64,000 nt of DNA from Sphingomonas sp. dw_22 (lineage in GTDB: Bacteria > Pseudomonadota > Alphaproteobacteria > Sphingomonadales > Sphingomonadaceae): NCBI RefSeq assembly GCF_018449795.1, contig NZ_JAAVVE010000001.1:124001-188000 (forward strand), given 5' to 3'. The translations under genes and the position numbers were made by a program. Shown here piece after piece: positions 46,167-55,921 of the stretch; position 1 is the first letter of the stretch, and the number at the start of each line of letters is the position of its first letter. The notes beneath the pieces are model-generated. The model did no database searches. It saw nothing but the letters and a program-made list of their open reading frames with translations, and was not told where the DNA came from.

Positions 46167-48413
46167 ATGAAGGCTTGTGCGTTGTGGCTGAGCGCGTCTG
46201 CGCTCGCTTTCGCCTGCTGCGGCACCGCCGCCGCGCAGACGCAACCGGAAACCCAGGACAGCGGCACCGCCACGTCCGAAGCGCAGAACGAGGAAATCGT
46301 CGTCACCGCCCAGCGCCGCAGCGAGAACCTGATGACCACGGCGGTCTCGGCCTCGGTGCTGTCGGGTACCCAGCTCGAGAACAAGGGCGTCGCCAATGTC
46401 GACGCGCTGCAGTTCGCGATGCCGAGCGTGGTGGTCAACAATTTCGGCCAGGGCAACGACTTCAACGTGCGCGGCATCGGCAAGGCCGAGCACAATACCC
46501 AGACGACCACCGGCGTCATCACCTATCGCGACGGCGTCCCCTCCTTTCCGGGGTACGTCCAGGGCGAGCCCTATTTCGACATCGCCAACATCCAAGTGCT
46601 GCGCGGGCCGCAGGGCACGATCGTCGGCCAGAACGCGACCGGCGGCGCGGTGTTCGTCAACACCAACGATCCGATCATCGGCGGCGGCCTGCACGGCTAT
46701 ATCAACGCCAATTACGGCAACTATAACGATGCCGGCGTGCAGGGCGCGGTCAACCTGCCGATCAGCGACAAGTTCGCCGCCCGCATCGCCTTCTTCGGCG
46801 AGCGGCGGGACGGCTTCTACAACATCACCGGCCCCGGCGGCGCGCGCTACGCCGGCAGCAACAACGACCTGGGCATGGCCGCGGGACGGATCAGCCTGTT
46901 GTGGAAGCCCAATGACCGGCTCTCGATCCTGTCCAAGACCGACTTCGACTATCTCGATTTCGGCGCCTATCCGGCGAGCCCGTTCGGCACCTATTTCGAG
47001 ACGCTGCCGGGCACCTCGACGCCCAATCCGAACCACAAGGATCTGTTCGACATCGGGCTCAACGCGCCGCAGGGCGCGCGCGACAAGTTCGTCCGATCGA
47101 TCCTGAAGGTCGATTACGAGTTCGCGGGCGGCATCAAGTTCCGTTCGGTGTCGAGCATCCAGAACGCCAACACCATGTACCGCGCCGATCTGGACGGCAC
47201 CGCATCCGACACGCCCGGCGCCGCCAACTCGGCCTTCTACGACAGCGTCACCGAGACGCAGGTGAGCCAGGAATTCAACCTCATCTCGCCCGACAACCAG
47301 CGCTTCACCTGGCTGGCCGGCGCGTTCGGGCTGTGGAACAGCTATTTCTTCCTGCACCCCTATCAGTTCATCATCGACGTCGCCTATCCGTTCGATCTGC
47401 CGGCGGCGCAGTACAAGCTGCAGGGCCGCAACCCGACGCGCTCGCTCGCGCTGTTCGGGCAGGTCGGGTTCGACATCACCGACAATCTGAAGCTTGAACT
47501 GGGCGGCCGCTATACCGCCAGCCAGTCGACCAACCATGTCGATGTGCTGCAATACGGCACCTATATCCGCGACGACCAGCAGACGAAGTCGAACAACTTC
47601 TCCTACAAGGCGTCGCTCGGCTGGAAGGTCAGCCCGAACCATTATCTCTACGGCTTCGTGGCGACCGGCTTCCGCCCGGGCGGCCTCAACGTGCCGGTGG
47701 GCCTCGGCCTTCCCGATCCGTTCAAGGAGGAGGAGATCACCTCCTTCGAGGCCGGCTGGAAGGGCAGCTTCGCCGACGGGCACATCCGCACGACGATCAC
47801 CGGCTTCTACAACGACTACAAGAATTTCCAGGTCATCATCGGCTATCCGGACTTCCCGACCTTCGGGATCGAGCTGAACGTGCCGGACAAGACCAAGATC
47901 TATGGCGGCGAAGCGGAAGCCGAGTTCCACTTCGGCGGCTTCTCGCTCGATGCGGGCATCAACATCCTGCACAGCGAGCTGGGCACTTTCTACGCCAACG
48001 ATCCGCGCGTGGTCCCGGCGGTGCCCCTGCCCTGCGATCCGCGCACCGGCCCGGCGAGCGGCAACTGCATCGACCTGGGCGGCCGGCGCCAGACCTATGC
48101 GCCCAACTTCACCTTCAACATCGGCGGACAGTATGAGATCAAGCTGGGCGAGAAGGACAAGATCATCCCGCGCGCGAACTACGGGCATGTCGGCGCGCAA
48201 TGGGCCACGCTGTTCGAGAATCCGGCGCTCGGCGACCGGCTGGAGGATCGCAACATCCTGAACGCGCAGCTCGCCTGGCAGCACGAGTCCTGGACGCTGA
48301 CCGCCTATGCCACCAACCTCACCGACCAGCATTATCCGGCGGCGCTGAACAGCGGCCTCTATTTCGCCGGGGCGCCGCGCCAATACGGCGTCAAATTGCT
48401 CAAGATCTTCTGA
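46167..48413 (+). CDS. TonB-dependent receptor, probable ferric-siderophore type
   Basis: A 748-residue receptor. It has a signal peptide ending CGTAAAQ, TonB box EEIVVTAQRRSENLMTT, plug motifs FNVRGIGK and QVLRGPQGTIVGQNATGGAV, and a barrel ending APRQYGVKLLKIF. The start at 46167 follows GGGGAGGATTTT. Divergent from the small-protein/Cys-rich/SIP operon with Fur-type boxes between, so a ferric-siderophore substrate is the best guess. The closest family motif (QGTIVGQNATGGA) is also found in generic sphingomonad receptors. Confidence 0.9.
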   Translation: MKACALWLSASALAFACCGTAAAQTQPETQDSGTATSEAQNEEIVVTAQRRSENLMTTAVSASVLSGTQLENKGVANVDALQFAMPSVVVNNFGQGNDFNVRGIGKAEHNTQTTTGVITYRDGVPSFPGYVQGEPYFDIANIQVLRGPQGTIVGQNATGGAVFVNTNDPIIGGGLHGYINANYGNYNDAGVQGAVNLPISDKFAARIAFFGERRDGFYNITGPGGARYAGSNNDLGMAAGRISLLWKPNDRLSILSKTDFDYLDFGAYPASPFGTYFETLPGTSTPNPNHKDLFDIGLNAPQGARDKFVRSILKVDYEFAGGIKFRSVSSIQNANTMYRADLDGTASDTPGAANSAFYDSVTETQVSQEFNLISPDNQRFTWLAGAFGLWNSYFFLHPYQFIIDVAYPFDLPAAQYKLQGRNPTRSLALFGQVGFDITDNLKLELGGRYTASQSTNHVDVLQYGTYIRDDQQTKSNNFSYKASLGWKVSPNHYLYGFVATGFRPGGLNVPVGLGLPDPFKEEEITSFEAGWKGSFADGHIRTTITGFYNDYKNFQVIIGYPDFPTFGIELNVPDKTKIYGGEAEAEFHFGGFSLDAGINILHSELGTFYANDPRVVPAVPLPCDPRTGPASGNCIDLGGRRQTYAPNFTFNIGGQYEIKLGEKDKIIPRANYGHVGAQWATLFENPALGDRLEDRNILNAQLAWQHESWTLTAYATNLTDQHYPAALNSGLYFAGAPRQYGVKLLKIF

Positions 48414-48450
48414 CCTTCACCCGGCCGATCGTCGCCCGATCGCTCGGACG

Positions 48451-50091
48451 ATGACCGGCCGCTTCGTTCCTCCTATCCCCCAAGGTGTCATGCAACCCTA
48501 CGGCCTGACGATAGACAAATTCCTGGATCATGCCGCCAAGTGGTTCCCTGACCGCCAGATCGTGGGGGGCGATGCGGGTCGCGTGGCGACGCGGATCGAC
48601 TATGCGGCGCTCCGGGCGCGCAGCAACCGCATGTCGGGGGCGCTGCTCGCATTGGGGCTGGCGGAGGGCGACCGGGTGGGCACGCTCGCCTGGAACACGC
48701 AGCATCACCTTGAGCTCTATTATGCCGCGATGGGCGTGGGGCTGGTCTGCCACACGCTCAACCCGCGGCTGACGACGGCCCATCTCGCCGCGATGATGAA
48801 CGAGGCCGAGGATCGCGTGCTCGCCGTGGCGGTGGACCTGCTGCCGCTGGCGCGCGAGATCCTGCCGCTCTGCCCCTCGATCGAGCATGTCGTCGTGCTC
48901 GACGCCCCCCTGTCCGACGCGGAAGCCCTCGGGTCGCATCCGGCCCGCGTCTGGACCCATGAGGCGCTGCTGGAGGAACTCGGCGCCGAATGCGCCTGGG
49001 GCGGGTTCGACGAGAATGCGCCGGCGGGGCTCTGCTACACCTCGGGCACCACGGGCAGCCCCAAGGGCGTCGTCTACACGCACCGTTCCAACTATCTCCA
49101 CACGCTGCGCGCGCTCCAGGCCGACGCGGTCGCGCTGACCGCAAGCGACGCGCTGCTGCTCGCGGTGCCGATGTTCCATGCCAATGGCTGGGGCCTGCCT
49201 TTCGCCGCGCCGGCGGTGGGCACCAAGCTGGTGCTGCCCGGCCGCGCGATCGACGGCGCCAGCCTCGCCCGGCTGATGCGCGACGAAGGCGTGACCGTGG
49301 CGGTGGGCGTGCAGACGGTGTGGCTCGCGCTGGCCGATCACCTGGAGGAAACCGGCGAGGAACTGCCCGCGCTCAAGCGCGTGCTGATCGGCGGATCGAG
49401 CTGCCCCGATGCGCTGATCCGGCGGCTGGAGGACCGGCTGGGCGCTGAGGTGCAGACGAGCTGGGGCATGACCGAGCTTTCCCCGATCGGCACGATCGCT
49501 CCGCCGGGCACGACCGGCGACGCCCGTGCCTCGGGCCGCCCGCTTATGGGGCTGGACCTGAAGCTCACCGATGCCGAGGGCAATACGCTGGTTCCCCAGC
49601 GCGGCATCCTCGGCCATCTCAAGGTGAAGGGCCACAGCGTGCTCGACCGCTACTATCTGGGCGAGAGCGACGCGCTGGATACGGAGGGTTATTTCGACAC
49701 CGGCGACCTCGCGATGATCGACGATAGCGGCAACCTCACCATCTGCGGGCGCGCCAAGGATCTCATCAAGTCGGGCGGCGAATGGATCAACCCGACCGAG
49801 ATCGAAGCGATCATCGGCACCCATCCGGCGGTGCGCCATGTCGCGGTGATCGGCCGGCCCGACGTCAAATGGGGCGAGCGGCCCGTGCTGATCGTCGAGA
49901 CCCAGGGCGACGACCAGGATCCGCAGGCGCTGGTCCGGCTGCTGCGCGGCAAGGTGGCCGACTGGTGGATTCCGGACCAGGTGGCGGAGGTGGCGGCGAT
50001 GCCGCTCGCCGCTTCGGGCAAGATCGACAAGAACCGCCTGCGCGCCGACTATGCCGAAGGCAGGATCCTGGGCGAGCGGGTGGCGCGGTAG
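48451..50091 (+). CDS. Acyl-CoA synthetase (fatty-acid--CoA ligase family)
   Basis: A 546-residue AMP-forming ligase. The P-loop YTSGTTGSPKGVVYTHRS is near residue 193, SWGMTELSP near 345, the YFDTGDLA motif near 412, GRAKDLIKSGGEWINP near 432 and the C-terminal catalytic Lys in ASGKIDKNRL near 527. It activates a carboxylic acid to its CoA ester; the exact acid is unknown. An ATG at 48490 with AAGGTG just upstream is an alternative start that removes 13 residues. It is close to an esterase, a carrier and two SDR genes that may handle the same substrate. Confidence 0.88.
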   Translation: MTGRFVPPIPQGVMQPYGLTIDKFLDHAAKWFPDRQIVGGDAGRVATRIDYAALRARSNRMSGALLALGLAEGDRVGTLAWNTQHHLELYYAAMGVGLVCHTLNPRLTTAHLAAMMNEAEDRVLAVAVDLLPLAREILPLCPSIEHVVVLDAPLSDAEALGSHPARVWTHEALLEELGAECAWGGFDENAPAGLCYTSGTTGSPKGVVYTHRSNYLHTLRALQADAVALTASDALLLAVPMFHANGWGLPFAAPAVGTKLVLPGRAIDGASLARLMRDEGVTVAVGVQTVWLALADHLEETGEELPALKRVLIGGSSCPDALIRRLEDRLGAEVQTSWGMTELSPIGTIAPPGTTGDARASGRPLMGLDLKLTDAEGNTLVPQRGILGHLKVKGHSVLDRYYLGESDALDTEGYFDTGDLAMIDDSGNLTICGRAKDLIKSGGEWINPTEIEAIIGTHPAVRHVAVIGRPDVKWGERPVLIVETQGDDQDPQALVRLLRGKVADWWIPDQVAEVAAMPLAASGKIDKNRLRADYAEGRILGERVAR

Positions 50092-50104
50092 CCGCTGCCC
50101 AACT

Positions 50105-50204
50105 CCCCTCCCGCTTGCGGGAGGGGTCGGGGGAGGGCATGTCAAAGGAAGGCCAATCGCCCGCGGACGGCCCCTCCCCTAACCCCTCCCGCAAGCGGGA
50201 GGGG
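50105..50204. repeat. Nested inverted repeat (sphingomonad-type intergenic element)
   Basis: Left arm 50105-50137 and right arm 50172-50204 are reverse complements over 31 of 33 bases. Each arm itself contains the palindrome CCCCTCCCGCTTGCGGGAGG plus GG. It lies between the convergent acyl-CoA ligase and carboxylesterase genes, where it may block read-through from both sides. Confidence 0.75.
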
Positions 50205-50206
50205 AA

Positions 50207-51838
50207 TCAATCACATCCTTCCGCCTTGGGCGGCAGCTTGGGCGCGGCGAGGCCGACATTCCAGTTCCAGGCCAGCTTGCCGGTCGCCTTGTGGCGGCAC
50301 ATTACCACCTCGTTGAGCGCGTACATGCCGGGCATCAGTCCCGCCCTGGGCTCCGGCGTCGCGGCGAAGTGCATATAGTTGGCCGCCGCGCCATAGGCCG
50401 GCCAGGCCGGCGCATTCTCCGCCACCGGCGTCCCCGTCCGCGCGAAGCTGGTCCAATAGCCGATCATCGCGTCGGAAAGCGCGCGCTCCCCGGCCGTGTC
50501 GGGAATCTTCGGCCAGCGCGGCGGCGTGTTGTCGAACGTGCCGAACGCGAACGGCAGCTCGCTCGCATGAAAGGCGTGGAGCCCCGCTTCGTCCATCGCC
50601 GGATAGCCGTGATCGAACAGGTAGAGATAGGCGGGCACGCCCAGCGTGGTCTGGCGGCGCGCCAGCCGCTCGGACGTCCAGCCATAGAGCCCGTCGCGCG
50701 TGGTCGCGAGGATGCTCTCCTTGTAATCCGCCGCCGGATAGAGGCGCAGGAACGCATCGGCCAGCTCGCCATAGCGATCGCGGATCGTCGCCTCATATTC
50801 GGCGGCCGTATCGGGCGCCTTGGGCGCGAGGATCATGAGCGAGCGGATCTCGCCCTGGTTGAAGCCGGCGAGCAGCGGCACCGGCGCCTGCTTGCCCTGG
50901 CCGAAGGCGTCGACCATCTGCTGCGGCAGCACCAGCCCGTCGACCGTGCCCCAGGGGCCATAGCCGAGCTTGGCGGCGGCATCGGTGATCGCCTGCGCAT
51001 CCATGCCGCGCAGCGCGGAGAGGTCCGCCGCCTGAAGCCCCGTCGCGAGCATCTGCCCCGCCGCCTCGCCCGAGGGCGCGCCATAGACGGCCTTCTTCAG
51101 CTCGGGCATCGAGATCATATAGGCGCTCTCGGCGATCCCCTTGTGGAACAGCCCGCGCGCCAGCGGCGATTCCAGCAGGTACATCACGCTCAGCGCCCCC
51201 GCCGACTCCCCGGCGATGGTGACGTTCCCGGGATCGCCGCCGAACGCCGCGATATTGTGCCGCACCCACCCGAGCGCGGCGATCTGATCGAGCAGCCCGT
51301 AATTGCCCGAGACATGCTGCGGCGATTCGGCGGTGAGGCCGGGATGCGCCAGCCAGCCGAGCACGCCCAGGCGATAGTTGATCGAGACGACGATCACGCC
51401 CCGCTCGGCGAGCCTCTTGCCGTCGTACATCGCCTCGCGGCTCGATCCGGTGACCAGCGCGCCGCCGTGAATCCAGAAGAACACCGGTGCGTTCTGCGCG
51501 TCCCTGGGCGCCCAGATGTTGAGCGTCAGGCAATCCTCGCTCACCGGCAGCGGCTCGGCGGGCGAATAGACCGATGGCGTCTTGCTCTGCGGCTGGACGC
51601 AGGCCGGGCCGAATGCAGTCGCGGCGCGCACGCCCTTCCAGTGCTGCATCGGCGCCGGCGGGCGCCAGCGCATCGCCCGCACCGGGGGCACCGCATAGGG
51701 AATGCCCCTGAACACCTTCAGCTCACCCTCGGCGCTGCCCTGCACGGCACCCGAAGGCGCATCGACCACCGGCCCCGATTGCGCGGCAGCCGGGCCGGCC
51801 AACACGAGGGCGCCGAGAACGAGCAGACGAAGTTTCAT
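50207..51838 (-). CDS. Carboxylesterase type B, exported
   Basis: A 543-residue alpha/beta hydrolase with a signal peptide ending AGPAAAQ. It has the type B signatures FRGIPYAVPPV, EDCLTLNIWAP, the oxyanion HGG in WIHGGALVTGS, and the nucleophile in IAGESAGALS. The catalytic His is likely in FHASELPFAFG. It hydrolyses carboxylic esters, probably in the periplasm. Its start overlaps the MFS stop codon (ATGA), so the pair is cotranscribed: esterase and carrier for its product or substrate. Confidence 0.9.
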   Translation of the reverse strand: MKLRLLVLGALVLAGPAAAQSGPVVDAPSGAVQGSAEGELKVFRGIPYAVPPVRAMRWRPPAPMQHWKGVRAATAFGPACVQPQSKTPSVYSPAEPLPVSEDCLTLNIWAPRDAQNAPVFFWIHGGALVTGSSREAMYDGKRLAERGVIVVSINYRLGVLGWLAHPGLTAESPQHVSGNYGLLDQIAALGWVRHNIAAFGGDPGNVTIAGESAGALSVMYLLESPLARGLFHKGIAESAYMISMPELKKAVYGAPSGEAAGQMLATGLQAADLSALRGMDAQAITDAAAKLGYGPWGTVDGLVLPQQMVDAFGQGKQAPVPLLAGFNQGEIRSLMILAPKAPDTAAEYEATIRDRYGELADAFLRLYPAADYKESILATTRDGLYGWTSERLARRQTTLGVPAYLYLFDHGYPAMDEAGLHAFHASELPFAFGTFDNTPPRWPKIPDTAGERALSDAMIGYWTSFARTGTPVAENAPAWPAYGAAANYMHFAATPEPRAGLMPGMYALNEVVMCRHKATGKLAWNWNVGLAAPKLPPKAEGCD

Positions 51839-53130
51839 GCGCGATTTCCTTCGGCCCGAAGGATGCGGGCCAGCCAGAGGAACAGGAAGATGGCGATCAG
51901 ATAGGAGGGCGTGAGCGTGTAGAGCGCCATCTGGAGCGAATGCGCGCTGCCCTGCGCTTTGAACCAGTCGCTCGCGGCACCGACATAGGTGGGGCCTAGC
52001 CCCAAGCCGATGAAGTTCATCACCAGCAGCAGCAGCGCGCCCGAAAGCACGCGCTGATCAGGCCGCACCTCCTCCTGCACCAGCGCGACCGAGGAGGAGA
52101 GGTAGAAATAGTTGAGGAACATCAGCACGGTGAGCAACGCCAGCGCCAGCGGCCAGCCCGGCGCCCACAGGAAGGCGACATAGAAGGGCAAGGCGAGCGC
52201 GAGCGAGACGGCCGGCGCCGTCGCATAGGCGGTGCGCGAGCGGCGCGTGAAGCGATCGATCACGCGGCCCGAGACGATCATCCCCCCACCCATGCCGACA
52301 AGCACGGCGAGCGCATACCAGACCGCGATCTCCGGCAGCGTCATGCCCTTCTCGCGGATCAGGAACAGCACCGCGAAATTGCCCAGGCCATAAGTGATGA
52401 ACTGGGTGGCGCCGCTCCCCAGCGCCGCGAGCATCAGCACCGGATGGGTGAAGAACATGCGCAGCGTTTCCCAGAACCCCGCCTTGTCCCTGGGCACCAC
52501 CCCCGCCGCGACATCGAGCGCGCCGCGCGCCGGCTCGCGCATGAACAGCCGGAGCAGGATCGCCGTAATCACCCCGACGATCCCGATCGCGACAAAGGCG
52601 TCGCGCCAGTCGAACATCGCTGCGATCGACGCGCCGAAGGCGATCCCCAGTGCCGCGCCGATCGGCGGCCCGAGATTGTAGATCCCGAAGGCGATGCCGC
52701 GGCGCCCCGGCGGAAAGCTGTCGGTAATCAGCGCATAGGAGGGCGGCACCCCGCCCGCCTCGCCGAAGCCGACCACCATGCGCGCCACCACGAGCTGCGG
52801 ATAAGTGGCCGCGAGCCCGCAGGCAGTGGTCGCCCCGCTCCAGATCGCGCAGGCGAGCGACAGCACGGTCACGCGGTTGGTGCGGTCGGCGAACCAGCCG
52901 ATCGGGATTGCGATGAAGCAATAGAAGAAGGCGAAATAGAGCCCCCCGATCAGCCCCAACTGGCCGTCGGTGATGTGGAGCGAATCCTGGATCGGCTTGG
53001 CGAGAATGCCCAGCAACTGGCGATCGAGGAAGTTCAGCACATAGACGAAGGTGAGCGCGGCGAGCATGAGCCAGTTGCGCGGGGGCATGGCGGGCTGCGC
53101 CTCGGGTGCGACGGCGGCGGTTGCGGCCAT
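51835..53130 (-). CDS. MFS transporter (spinster-like/anion symporter type)
   Basis: A 431-residue membrane carrier with 12 predicted helices. N-terminal FVYVLNFLDRQLLGILAKPI and the loop 2-3 motif GWFADRTNRVTVL are typical of the spinster-like MFS proteins common in sphingomonads, as is the FGEAGGVPPSYALI stretch. Substrate unknown; the coupled esterase suggests an organic acid or alcohol. The start at 53130 has no strong ribosome site. The TetR gene is divergent. Confidence 0.88.
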   Translation of the reverse strand: MAATAAVAPEAQPAMPPRNWLMLAALTFVYVLNFLDRQLLGILAKPIQDSLHITDGQLGLIGGLYFAFFYCFIAIPIGWFADRTNRVTVLSLACAIWSGATTACGLAATYPQLVVARMVVGFGEAGGVPPSYALITDSFPPGRRGIAFGIYNLGPPIGAALGIAFGASIAAMFDWRDAFVAIGIVGVITAILLRLFMREPARGALDVAAGVVPRDKAGFWETLRMFFTHPVLMLAALGSGATQFITYGLGNFAVLFLIREKGMTLPEIAVWYALAVLVGMGGGMIVSGRVIDRFTRRSRTAYATAPAVSLALALPFYVAFLWAPGWPLALALLTVLMFLNYFYLSSSVALVQEEVRPDQRVLSGALLLLVMNFIGLGLGPTYVGAASDWFKAQGSAHSLQMALYTLTPSYLIAIFLFLWLARILRAEGNRA

Positions 53131-53387
53131 CGGCTAGAGCGCCCGGATGCAGGGAAAAGTCGCGGATCGCCGCTGCCGGCTCCCCCGCATTGCGCCTCGA
53201 ACGGGCGCGCGACCGACGGCCTCGATACCCACGGTTCCTCTCTCTCGTTTTTTTATAGTCTCGTTGCCGGCATCATGCGGCCAAGCCGCGAACCGTGTCA
53301 ATGCACACTATCGTGCGTGTGAATATCTTTGCGCCGATGGCGCCGGATGGCTTGACGCTCGGCGGATCAGGCCTGAAGGACGGACTT

Positions 53388-54059
53388 GTGACAGAGAGTG
53401 TGAAACCGAAGCGCATCTCCCGCAAGGCCGAGCAGCGGGCCGAGACGATGGAGCAGATCCTCGACGCCGCCGAGGATCTGTTCTCCAAGCACGGCCTCTA
53501 CGGCGTCACGCTGAAGGACGTCGCCAAGCAGGTCGGCGTCCACCACACGCTGCTCAACTATTATTTCGCCGACAAGAAGACGCTGTTCGACGCGGTGTTC
53601 TCGCGCCGGGCGGTGGTGACCAGCGAGCGCCGGATGCAGGCGCTCGACGAATATGAGGCGGCGTGCGGCGGCCAGCCCACGGTGGAGGGCGCGCTCCACG
53701 CCTTTCTCGACACCGATCTCGATCTCTATATCCAGGGTGGCGAGGGCTGGAAGAACTATGCCCAGCTCACCGCGCAGGTCGCCAACACCCCCGAATGGGG
53801 CGCCGATCTGATGGACGCGCATTTCGATCCCGTCGTGCTGCGGCTGATCGGCATGCTGAAGAAGGCGCTGCCCAACTGCCCGGAGCAGGACATCTTCTGG
53901 GGCTATCACTTCGTCACCGGCGCGCTGATGCTCACGCTGGCGCGCACCGGCCGCATCGACAAGCTTTCGGGCGGCCTTGCCCATTCGGACGATTTCGTGG
54001 CGGTCAAGCAGCGCATGACGGCATTCATGGCCGCCGGATTCCTCGCCATCTGCCGTTGA
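53388..54059 (+). CDS. TetR family transcriptional regulator
   Basis: A 223-residue TetR protein. N-terminal helix-turn-helix ILDAAEDLFSKHGLYGVTLK, DVAKQVGVHHTLLNYYFADK, then an all-helical ligand domain containing EGWKNYAQLTAQVANTPEWG. The GTG start at 53388 has AAGGA upstream; a GTG at 53295 would add 31 residues that do not resemble the family. It lies between the MFS-esterase operon and the SDR operon, and likely represses one or both. The motif GTGAATAT occurs before both the TetR gene and the SDR operon. Confidence 0.85.
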   Translation: MTESVKPKRISRKAEQRAETMEQILDAAEDLFSKHGLYGVTLKDVAKQVGVHHTLLNYYFADKKTLFDAVFSRRAVVTSERRMQALDEYEAACGGQPTVEGALHAFLDTDLDLYIQGGEGWKNYAQLTAQVANTPEWGADLMDAHFDPVVLRLIGMLKKALPNCPEQDIFWGYHFVTGALMLTLARTGRIDKLSGGLAHSDDFVAVKQRMTAFMAAGFLAICR

Positions 54060-54113
54060 GCTCCGGCACACCGGACCAGCATCCCCTTGCCAAATTAGTT
54101 CGCTATCTTGATA

Positions 54114-54125
54114 GTGAATATTCAC
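54114..54125. promoter_or_regulatory. TetR operator candidate upstream of SDR operon
   Basis: GTGAATATTCAC, a perfect 12-bp palindrome 40 bases before the SDR start. The half site GTGAATAT recurs at 53319-53326 ahead of the TetR gene. This fits a TetR operator controlling both. Confidence 0.5.
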
Positions 54126-54165
54126 GCGACTAGAGATCGCGCTTGAATCATATGGGGAGATAGTG

Positions 54166-55059
54166 ATGTCGCTTGAGGGTCGTGTCGCGATTGTTACCGG
54201 GGCCGGCGGCGGGCTGGGACGCACGCACGCATTGTATCTGGCGCGCCAGGGCGCGCGGGTCGTCGTCAACGATCTGGGGCTGGAGGCGGCCGAGCGCGTC
54301 GCTGCGGAGATCGTCGCGGCCGGCGGTAAGGCGACAGCGATCGCCGCTTCGGTCACCGACGAAACCGCGATCGCGGCGATGGTGGCCGAGGTGCTCCAGC
54401 AATGGGGCCGCATCGACATCCTGGTGAACAATGCGGGCATCCTGCGCGACCGGAGCTTCGCCAAGATGAGCATCGAGGATTTCCGCCTGGTGGTCGATAC
54501 CCACCTGATGGGCGCGGCGATCTGCAGCAAGGCGGTGTGGGAAATCATGCGCGAGCAGCGCCATGGCCGCATCGTCATGACCACCTCCTCTTCGGGTCTC
54601 TACGGCAATTTCGGCCAGGCGAATTACGGCGCCGCCAAGATGGCGCTGGTCGGCCTGATGCAGACGCTCGCGATCGAGGGCGAGAAATACGGCATCCGCG
54701 TCAATTGCCTCGCCCCCACCGCCGCCACGCAGATGACGCACGGCGTGCTTTCCGACGAGAGCCTGCGCCTGCTCGATCCCGCGCTGGTGAGCCCGGGACT
54801 GCTTGCGCTGGTCGGCGACGAAGCGCCGACGCGCGCGATCCTCTGCGCGGGGGCCGGCCATTTCGCCACCGCGAACGTCACCCTGACCCAGGGCCTCCAT
54901 GTCGGTGGCGGCGAGGATGCCGGCCAGCAGGTCGTGGCCGGCTGGAACGCGGTATCGGCGCGAGACGGCGAACTGGTTCCCGCCTATGGCTTCACCCAGG
55001 CAGAGCGCGAGCTCGCCAGTGCCGGCTATGCGGAGCCCGTCACCGCGACCCAGCACTGA
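54166..55059 (+). CDS. SDR oxidoreductase (MFE-2/hydroxyacyl-CoA dehydrogenase-like)
   Basis: A 297-residue short-chain dehydrogenase. It has VAIVTGAGGGLGRTHALYLA at the cofactor site, NNAGILRDRSFAKM, the catalytic Ser in MTTSSSGLYGNFGQANYGAAK and YxxxK within it. The RTHAL and ILRD forms match the dehydrogenase half of peroxisomal multifunctional enzyme type 2, so a 3-hydroxyacyl-CoA is a likely substrate. The ATG at 54166 has GGGGAG seven bases upstream; a GTG three bases earlier is possible. First gene of a two-SDR operon. Confidence 0.87.
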   Translation: MSLEGRVAIVTGAGGGLGRTHALYLARQGARVVVNDLGLEAAERVAAEIVAAGGKATAIAASVTDETAIAAMVAEVLQQWGRIDILVNNAGILRDRSFAKMSIEDFRLVVDTHLMGAAICSKAVWEIMREQRHGRIVMTTSSSGLYGNFGQANYGAAKMALVGLMQTLAIEGEKYGIRVNCLAPTAATQMTHGVLSDESLRLLDPALVSPGLLALVGDEAPTRAILCAGAGHFATANVTLTQGLHVGGGEDAGQQVVAGWNAVSARDGELVPAYGFTQAERELASAGYAEPVTATQH

Positions 55060-55112
55060 GAGAAGCGCGCATCGAACCGGGGGCTGCCCCTCCCCCATCG
55101 CGGAGACTCGCC

Positions 55113-55880
55113 ATGACGCTCACGCCCCCGCTGCCGTCCTTTCGGCTCGACGGCAAGAAAGCCCTCATCACCGGCGCCGGGCGGGGCATCGGCGCTGCCG
55201 GCGCCGCCGTCTTCGCGCAGGCGGGCGCGGCGGTCACCCTGTGCGCGCGCACGGCCAGCGAAGTGGAAGCCAACGCCCGGGAAATCCGGGAAGCGGGGTT
55301 CGAAGCGGACGCCTTCACGCTCGACGTCAACGACATCACGACGATGCGCCGCGAGATCGAGGCGCGCGGGCCGTTCGACATCCTGCTCAACAATGCCGGT
55401 GCCAACCGCATCCGCTTCATCACCGACGTGACCGAAGAGGATTACGACGCGGTGCTGAACCTCAACCTGAAGGCCGCGCTCTTCGTGGCGCAGGCCGTGG
55501 CGAAGGGACTGCTGGAGGCGCAGAAGCCCGGCTCGATCATCAACGTCTCCTCGCAGATGGGCCTGGTGGGCGGCGGCGGACGTTCGCTCTACAGCGCTTC
55601 CAAATTCGGCCTAGAGGGATTGACCAGGTGCATGGCGATCGACCTCGCCCCGCACGGCATCCGGGTGAACACGATCTGCCCGACCTTCATCGAGACGGCG
55701 CTTACCCGCCCGATCCTGGAGACGCCCGGCACGCGCGACCATGTGCTGAGCCGGATCAAGCTCGGCCGGCTCGGACGCATGGAGGAGCTTTCCGGCGCGC
55801 TCCTGCTGCTGGCGTCCGATGCGTCCACGCTGATGACCGGGAGTTCCCTGGTCGTGGACGGCGGCTGGACGGCGGGCTGA
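55113..55880 (+). CDS. SDR oxidoreductase
   Basis: A 255-residue short-chain dehydrogenase. Cofactor motif LITGAGRGIGAAGAAVFAQA, NNAGANRIRF, catalytic Ser in INVSSQMGLVGG, YSASK as the Tyr-Lys pair, and the C-terminal SSLVVDGGWTAG. The gluconate/3-ketoacyl reductase-like pattern does not fix the substrate. It follows the first SDR by 53 bases on the same strand. Together with the acyl-CoA ligase and esterase it suggests oxidation of an alcohol or hydroxy acid. Confidence 0.88.
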   Translation: MTLTPPLPSFRLDGKKALITGAGRGIGAAGAAVFAQAGAAVTLCARTASEVEANAREIREAGFEADAFTLDVNDITTMRREIEARGPFDILLNNAGANRIRFITDVTEEDYDAVLNLNLKAALFVAQAVAKGLLEAQKPGSIINVSSQMGLVGGGGRSLYSASKFGLEGLTRCMAIDLAPHGIRVNTICPTFIETALTRPILETPGTRDHVLSRIKLGRLGRMEELSGALLLLASDASTLMTGSSLVVDGGWTAG

Positions 55881-55921
55881 GTTTCGGGGATCGCGACCAT
55901 GGCGGGTTCGCGGCGCCGCTC

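Noticed and set aside
46041..48383. A 780-codon minus-strand frame opposite the siderophore-type receptor
   Set aside because: Antisense shadow of the receptor; it also crosses the Fur-box region without a start site.
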